The notes beneath the pieces were generated by a model. That model ran no database searches, was not told where the DNA came from, and saw only the letters and a program-made list of their open reading frames with translations. The position numbers were made by a program, and so were the translations under genes. A stretch of 46,232 nt of DNA from NCBI GenBank assembly GCA_910584595.1, contig CAJUBQ010000033.1:1-46232 (forward strand), in the 5' to 3' direction. This DNA is from an uncultured Eubacterium sp. GTDB taxonomy: Bacteria; Bacillota; Clostridia; Lachnospirales; Lachnospiraceae. Below are positions 42,531-46,232 of this stretch, in pieces. Position 1 is the first letter of the stretch. Each line of letters starts with the position of its first letter.

Positions 42531-43706
42531 ATGGAAAAGAGACTGGCACGTTTTACAGCATTTTTTACGTGTGCATTTTCTCTTTTTGTATGTGTGGCAG
42601 TCTGGTTTCTGCCGGCGCTGGAACAGCGAATAGAAGCGTTCAGCGCCAGTATCCGCGCAGATCAGCGGGCAAGGGAAGAACGATATGCATTATTAGAAAA
42701 AATGTCCGGATTGGAAATTATGGATTATAATACGCAGCAGGTGCAGGAACAGGCACAAAAAGCGGAAAAGGCGGAGCAGGAAGTGGACAAAGAGGGAGGG
42801 GAACCAAAACCTCAGGAAGATGTGATCGTTATTACACACCAGATGCAGCTGGAGCTGCCGAAAGGCGCGGATGCATCAAACGTAGAAGTTGTTGAGAATC
42901 TCATTTCGCGGCGGATCGATATTCAGATTCCGGGAGCAGATGAAAATTATATTTATGACTATATGGTGCTTGGTGAAAGCTCAGATATGCAAAGTCTGGA
43001 TTATTCCAGTGAGGGAAGCAGCGGTACGGTTGCTCTGACGATGGATAAGATGGTAGAGGCAGACTATAGCTTTGATGAGGATTACTTATATTTGGATTTT
43101 CTCTCACCAAGGGAACTGCACGATCGGATTGTGGTCGTAGATGCAGGTCACGGAGGAGGAGCGCCCGGCGCAGTTTCCGGAACATATTATGAAAAAAATA
43201 TTACCCTCGCAATCGTTCAGCAGGTCAAAGCATTGTTTGACGAGGAAAATGATGCCAGTATTGGAGTTTATTACACAAGATTGGATGATTCAAATCCGTC
43301 GCTTTCCGACCGGGTAGGGCTCGCTAATGAGCTGGAAGCGGATTTGTTTTTAAGTGTGCATATTAATTCCTTAAAAGGCAATACAGGGGTGGAAGGAGTT
43401 GAGGTCATGTATAATGAGCTGGCTCCGGATACGGAATTTGATACTCAGGATTTTGCGCAAATATGTCTGGATGAAGAAGTCGCTGCATTAGGCGCAAAAA
43501 AGAGAAGACTCATAAATGGAAATAAAATCTATATTATAAGAAATTCTGCTGCGCCGGCTGCGCTCGTTGAAGTAGGATTTATGAACAATCCAAATGAACT
43601 GGCGAGACTGACAGATCCAGGCTATCAGCACAAAGCGGCTAAGGGGCTGTATCACGCGCTGCTGAAATCGCTGGCTCGCCTGGACCAGCTTCAAAAAGGG
43701 AAATAG
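42531..43706 (+). CDS. N-acetylmuramoyl-L-alanine amidase (Amidase_3)
   Basis: A 391-residue cell-wall hydrolase. A membrane segment or uncleaved signal (FFTCAFSLFVCVAVWFLP) is followed by a coiled region (~40-90, AQKAEKAEQEVDKEGGE) and an intermediate ~120-residue beta domain. The Amidase_3 domain (~195-385) has VVVDAGHGGGAPGAVSGTY (zinc His), YEKNITLAIVQ (zinc Glu), LFLSVHINSL (zinc His) and the final ALVEVGFMNNP (catalytic Glu). The last two are exactly as in AmiC/CwlD-type enzymes. It cuts the bond between the peptide and MurNAc. GAGGAGG before the ATG sets the start at 42531. Confidence 0.9.
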   Translation: MEKRLARFTAFFTCAFSLFVCVAVWFLPALEQRIEAFSASIRADQRAREERYALLEKMSGLEIMDYNTQQVQEQAQKAEKAEQEVDKEGGEPKPQEDVIVITHQMQLELPKGADASNVEVVENLISRRIDIQIPGADENYIYDYMVLGESSDMQSLDYSSEGSSGTVALTMDKMVEADYSFDEDYLYLDFLSPRELHDRIVVVDAGHGGGAPGAVSGTYYEKNITLAIVQQVKALFDEENDASIGVYYTRLDDSNPSLSDRVGLANELEADLFLSVHINSLKGNTGVEGVEVMYNELAPDTEFDTQDFAQICLDEEVAALGAKKRRLINGNKIYIIRNSAAPAALVEVGFMNNPNELARLTDPGYQHKAAKGLYHALLKSLARLDQLQKGK

Positions 43707-43783
43707 TTTGAAAAAGAGAAATCATAGGAGAAAATAACAACTATTCATAAACAGAGAAAAAGCTGCAGGAGGTAGATAACATA

Positions 43784-44404
43784 ATGAATAGAATTATATT
43801 CGCAACAGGAAATGAAAACAAGATGAAGGAAATAAAAGAAATATTGTCCGATTGTAATTTAGAAATATTGTCTATGAAAGAAGCGGGAATCAAAGCAGAT
43901 GTTATGGAAGATGGGACAACTTTTGAAGAAAATGCTTGTAAAAAAGTGACAGAAATTGCAAAGCTGGCGCCGGATGATATGATACTGGCAGATGATTCCG
44001 GGCTGGAAATTGATTATCTGAATAAAGAACCGGGAATTTATTCTGCTCGTTATCTCGGAGAAGATACTTCTTATGATATCAAAAATCAGACATTGCTGTA
44101 TCGGCTTACCGGTGTGGAAAAAGAGCGCAGAAGCGCACGTTTTGTCTGCGCGATTGCGGCAGCAGTTCCGGGTAGTGGTGTGTTTACTACAAGAGGCACG
44201 ATAGAAGGATATATTGGATGGAAAATCGCAGGTACAAATGGATTTGGTTATGATCCGATTTTTTACGTAGATGATTATGGCTGTTCCACAGCAGAGCTTA
44301 CGATGGAACAGAAAAATGCATGCAGCCATAGAGGAAATGCGCTAAGGGCAATGAAACAGGAACTGATGCACAGAGGCATACTTAAGGTACATCAGGCAAA
44401 ATGA
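43784..44404 (+). CDS. rdgB: XTP/dITP diphosphatase
   Basis: A 206-residue HAM1/RdgB-family enzyme that removes non-canonical purine nucleotides (dITP, XTP). It has the N-terminal FATGNENKMKEIKEIL, the catalytic LADDSGLEIDYL, GTIEGYIGWKIAGTNGFGYD and the final SHRGNALRAM. The length is normal. GGAGGTAG precedes the ATG. The next gene, a YfcE phosphodiesterase, follows 19 bases later; this pair is common in Firmicutes and is probably one operon. Confidence 0.92.
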   Translation: MNRIIFATGNENKMKEIKEILSDCNLEILSMKEAGIKADVMEDGTTFEENACKKVTEIAKLAPDDMILADDSGLEIDYLNKEPGIYSARYLGEDTSYDIKNQTLLYRLTGVEKERRSARFVCAIAAAVPGSGVFTTRGTIEGYIGWKIAGTNGFGYDPIFYVDDYGCSTAELTMEQKNACSHRGNALRAMKQELMHRGILKVHQAK

Positions 44405-44423
44405 AAACAGGGAGATGGGTGTT

Positions 44424-44903
44424 ATGAGAGTATTAATTATAAGTGATACGCATGGATATCATAAAAATCTGGACAAAGTGCTTAAGCTGGAGCGTCCATA
44501 TCATCAGGTCATCCATCTGGGAGATATTGAAGGGGATGAAGATTATCTGGAAACCGCTGCAGGCTGTCCGGTAACGGCAGTGAAAGGAAACAATGATTAT
44601 TTTTCCAGGCTGCCGCAGGAGCAGATCATTGAGCTGGAAGGAAAACGTATTTTTATTACGCATGGCCATTATTATTATGTAGTGGCAGGTCTGGAACATC
44701 TGATTCGGGAGGCGCAGGGCAGGGACGCCGATCTGGTGATGTTTGGACATATTCACCGTCCGGTCCTTCGAAAAGAAGGAACATTATCTGTAATTAATCC
44801 CGGAAGCCTGTCTTTTCCCAGGCAGGAAGGGCACAAACCTTCTTATATCGTGATGGAAACAGGGGATGACGGCGATTTCCAATTTTTTTTAAAATTTCTT
44901 TAA
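44424..44903 (+). CDS. YfcE/MJ0936-family phosphodiesterase
   Basis: A 159-residue metallophosphoesterase with metal motifs ISDTHG, HLGDIEG, KGNNDYF, THGHYY and FGHIHRPV, the complete calcineurin-like set. It hydrolyses phosphodiesters in vitro in characterised members, while the cellular substrate remains unclear. GGGAGATGGG upstream supports the ATG at 44424 over 44415. It follows rdgB and ends near the tRNA promoter. Confidence 0.88.
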   Translation: MRVLIISDTHGYHKNLDKVLKLERPYHQVIHLGDIEGDEDYLETAAGCPVTAVKGNNDYFSRLPQEQIIELEGKRIFITHGHYYYVVAGLEHLIREAQGRDADLVMFGHIHRPVLRKEGTLSVINPGSLSFPRQEGHKPSYIVMETGDDGDFQFFLKFL

Positions 44904-44911
44904 AAAAAGTG

Positions 44912-44940
44912 TTGACATTTTGGAAATACTAGGGTATACT
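44912..44940 (+). promoter_or_regulatory. Promoter of the tRNA operon
   Basis: TTGACA at 44912-44917, a 17-base spacer and TATACT at 44935-44940, 38 bases before the first tRNA. It is a near-consensus stable-RNA promoter. Confidence 0.8.
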
Positions 44941-44977
44941 TTATCTTGCGTTCGGGAAAACAGAAAAGTTAACACAG

Positions 44978-45052
44978 CGGGGTGTGGCTCAGCTTGGCTA
45001 GAGCGCCTGGTTTGGGACCAGGAGGCCGCAGGTTCGAATCCTGTCACCCCGA
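44978..45052 (+). tRNA. tRNA-Pro (anticodon TGG)
   Basis: Acceptor CGGGGTG pairs with CACCCCG; anticodon loop TTTGGGA gives TGG; T-loop GGTTCGAATCC is present; discriminator A. CCA is not encoded. First tRNA of the cluster. Confidence 0.95.
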
Positions 45053-45066
45053 TCGTTACAAAACAT

Positions 45067-45137
45067 GCGGGTGTAGTTCAATGGTAGAACACCAGCCTTC
45101 CAAGCTGGATACGTGGGTTCGATTCCCATCACCCGCT
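45067..45137 (+). tRNA. tRNA-Gly (anticodon TCC)
   Basis: Acceptor GCGGGTG pairs with CACCCGC; anticodon loop CTTCCAA gives TCC; T-loop GGTTCGATTCC; discriminator T as usual for glycine. Confidence 0.95.
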
Positions 45138-45178
45138 TTAGCGGAATTAACCGCTTTGCAAAAGTTCTCTTGTGAGAT

Positions 45179-45252
<74 letters not shown>

Positions 45253-45292
45253 GGAATGGATCTGTCTGTAGGGGATTCATGTTTTTAATATG

Positions 45293-45366
45293 GTGGGTAT
45301 AGCGCAGTTGGTTAGCGCGCCAGATTGTGGCTCTGGAGGCCCAGGGTTCAAATCCCTGTATCCACC
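45293..45366 (+). tRNA. tRNA-His (anticodon GTG)
   Basis: Acceptor GTGGGTA pairs with TATCCAC; anticodon loop TTGTGGC gives GTG; a G at 45292 can serve as the extra G-1 of histidine tRNA; discriminator C. Confidence 0.93.
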
Positions 45367-45429
45367 CTTTGCGTTGCAAACAGCAGCCAATACTAAATGG
45401 TGCATGTTAGACGCAGAAGGACAAGTTAA

Positions 45430-45501
45430 TGGGCTATCGCCAAGCGGTAAGGCACAGGACTTTGACTCCTGCATTCACCAGTTCGAATCTGGTTAGCCCA
45501 G
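45430..45501 (+). tRNA. tRNA-Gln (anticodon TTG)
   Basis: Acceptor TGGGCTA pairs with TAGCCCA; anticodon loop CTTTGAC gives TTG; T-loop AGTTCGAATCT; discriminator G. Confidence 0.93.
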
Positions 45502-45516
45502 TTTCGAAATTTATAT

Positions 45517-45589
45517 GGGATACTAGCTCAGTTGGTAGAGCACTTGACTTTTAATCAAGTTGTCGGGGGTTCGACTCCCCCGTGTCTCA
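45517..45589 (+). tRNA. tRNA-Lys (anticodon TTT)
   Basis: Acceptor GGGATAC pairs with GTGTCTC (G-T pairs included); anticodon loop CTTTTAA gives TTT; T-loop GGTTCGACTCC; discriminator A. Last of the plus-strand cluster. Confidence 0.93.
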
Positions 45590-45624
45590 TTTTTGCAAAA
45601 ATATGTTTTTTCTTTCATAGCCGG

Positions 45625-45663
45625 AAACCTTATAAATGTTAGGGTTTTGGGTTATTTTTTTTG
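45625..45663 (+). terminator. Weak terminator candidate after the tRNA cluster
   Basis: AAACC pairs with GGTTT around a short loop and is followed by TTGGGTTA and a T-run. The stem is short. The gene-free stretch 45665-45790 shows nothing else. Confidence 0.35.
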
Positions 45664-45791
45664 CAATTGTATACTATAACTATAATTATTTATATGATTG
45701 ATAGAATTTTTTGTCATAGGATTTGTCAATCAATTTTATTTATAGATTATTTTTGGAATGGGGTAATAAAAATACGAAAATGGAGACAAAG

Positions 45792-45838
45792 TAAAATCCC
45801 GCAGGAGTTTGTGGTTGGACTGCGGGATTTTACTGAGT
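45792..45838 (-). terminator. Terminator of the convergent tRNA-Gly
   Basis: TAAAATCCCGCAG at 45792-45804 is a perfect inverted copy of 45820-45832. Its minus-strand orientation ends in a T-run, so it can terminate the tRNA-Gly transcript. Confidence 0.8.
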
Positions 45839-45848
45839 TTCATGTCAG

Positions 45849-45919
45849 AGCAGGTAATGGGAGTCGAACCCACCTTACCAGCTTGGGAAGCTGGTGTACT
45901 ACCGATGTACGATACCTGC
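45849..45919 (-). tRNA. tRNA-Gly (anticodon CCC)
   Basis: Read on the minus strand: acceptor GCAGGTA with TACCTGC, anticodon stem CCAGC/GCTGG with loop TTCCCAA giving CCC, T-loop GGTTCGACTCC, discriminator T. It points against the other six tRNAs. Confidence 0.93.
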
Positions 45920-45954
45920 GAAACAGTTTTTAATTATTTAGTGCCGATAGACAT

Positions 45955-45983
45955 ATTATAACTGAATTCGATCAAAATTTCAA
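45955..45983 (-). promoter_or_regulatory. Promoter of tRNA-Gly (CCC)
   Basis: On the minus strand TTGAAA (45983-45978), a 17-base spacer and TATAAT (45960-45955), 35 bases before the tRNA 5' end. Confidence 0.75.
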
Positions 45984-46047
45984 GTAAAAAATTTCAAAAA
46001 AAACAATTTGTTCCATACAAAGGTTAATTTTCACGGGGTGGGGCAAG

Positions 46048-46232
46048 TAATAAAGCAACAATTTAGACAAAATGTTGTTTTTTCCGGATTACCGGACGCC
46101 GGATGGTGGGGAGCTGCCCTTGTTTCTTGTTCCTGTTCCAGAATGTAAGAATCCCTAAGCATTCTGCATTTACACTATGGTGCCGAACGGACGCGGCGCC
46201 TAATTCGCCCTGGCTTAACGCCAGCAGCTAAA
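46048..46232. other. Unassigned edge segment with hairpins, possible structured RNA
   Basis: The last ~185 bases are more GC-rich than their surroundings and rich in inverted repeats: CAACA ... TGTTG with a T-run near 46052-46083, CAGAATG ... GCATTCTG near 46139-46167, and CTGGC ... GCCAG near 46211-46225. A minus-strand reading gives an open frame of ~18 codons from the edge (ending ...GRIRRRVRSAP, stop near 46180) that may be chance. It could be the 3' end of a structured RNA on the minus strand extending outside the window. I could not match it to tmRNA, SRP RNA or RNase P. Confidence 0.3.

Noticed and set aside
45625..45650. Possible attachment site after tRNA-Lys
   Set aside because: No integrase gene and no second copy of the sequence is seen in the window, so only a weak terminator is proposed.
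46100..46232. tmRNA, SRP RNA or RNase P RNA at the window edge
   Set aside because: No tag frame ending in ALAA, no GGAAGCAGC-type SRP loop and no RNase P core motif could be found on either strand.

Overview
The window looks like a chromosomal segment of a low-to-moderate GC, Gram-positive anaerobe of the Clostridia, most likely Lachnospiraceae. The basis is codon and gene style, strong AGGAGG ribosome binding sites, sigma-A-like TTGACA/TATAAT promoters, tRNA genes without encoded CCA, and the housekeeping set. Genus cannot be fixed from the sequence alone.

Layout. (1) 1-3,050 is an AT-rich accessory zone: an orphan LytTR response regulator, a secreted protein with putative LytTR operators in front of it, hairpins and a decayed transposase. 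(2) 3,050-5,850 encodes an ABC-2 exporter (one ATPase, two permeases). (3) 5,870-11,964 is a sensing and transport block: OmpR-type regulator, small histidine kinase, MacB-type ATPase and a large FtsX-like permease. It is split by an inward-facing PIN toxin-antitoxin cassette flanked by a ~104 bp perfect direct repeat that duplicates the kinase 3' end and the promoter area. (4) 12,071-30,339 is the centrepiece: a Gram-positive contractile injection system related to T6SS and phage tails. It has a sheath-like protein, an Hcp-like tube protein, membrane/FHA/PP2C-like/TPR signalling proteins, three unrecognised probable baseplate proteins, an Hsp70/actin-fold ATPase with a SAP-like N-terminus, a PAAR-like (DUF4280) tip, a DcrB/Eag-like chaperone candidate, a VgrG-like spike, and a Hint-domain polymorphic effector followed by its probable immunity gene. 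A pentapeptide-repeat protein and a possible Imm11-like gene diverge from the sheath promoter. No ClpV-type unfoldase and no TssJ/L/M homologue is seen. (5) 30,340-32,400 is a decayed zone with a truncated HTH gene, a PIN toxin-antitoxin pair and a 158 bp palindromic element. (6) 32,400-44,903 is mainly core and metabolic: secreted GH5 beta-mannanase, O-antigen-ligase-like membrane protein, thymidylate kinase, NADH pyrophosphatase, rhodanese, RlmL-type methyltransferase, papain-like protease, cell-wall amidase, RdgB and YfcE. (7) 44,978-45,919 holds six plus-strand tRNAs (Pro, Gly, Arg, His, Gln, Lys) and a convergent tRNA-Gly(CCC). The last ~180 bases are unassigned.

How the genes work together. 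The sheath and tube genes come first and are followed by a hairpin, which suggests unequal expression of abundant structural subunits and scarce assembly factors. The FHA protein and two degenerate PP2C-like proteins recall the post-translational control of Gram-negative T6SS, but no kinase is present. PAAR, chaperone, spike, effector and immunity genes sit in that order at the 3' end, the usual place where cargo is exchanged. A drop in GC inside the effector gene, after its Hint domain, fits replacement of the toxin tip.
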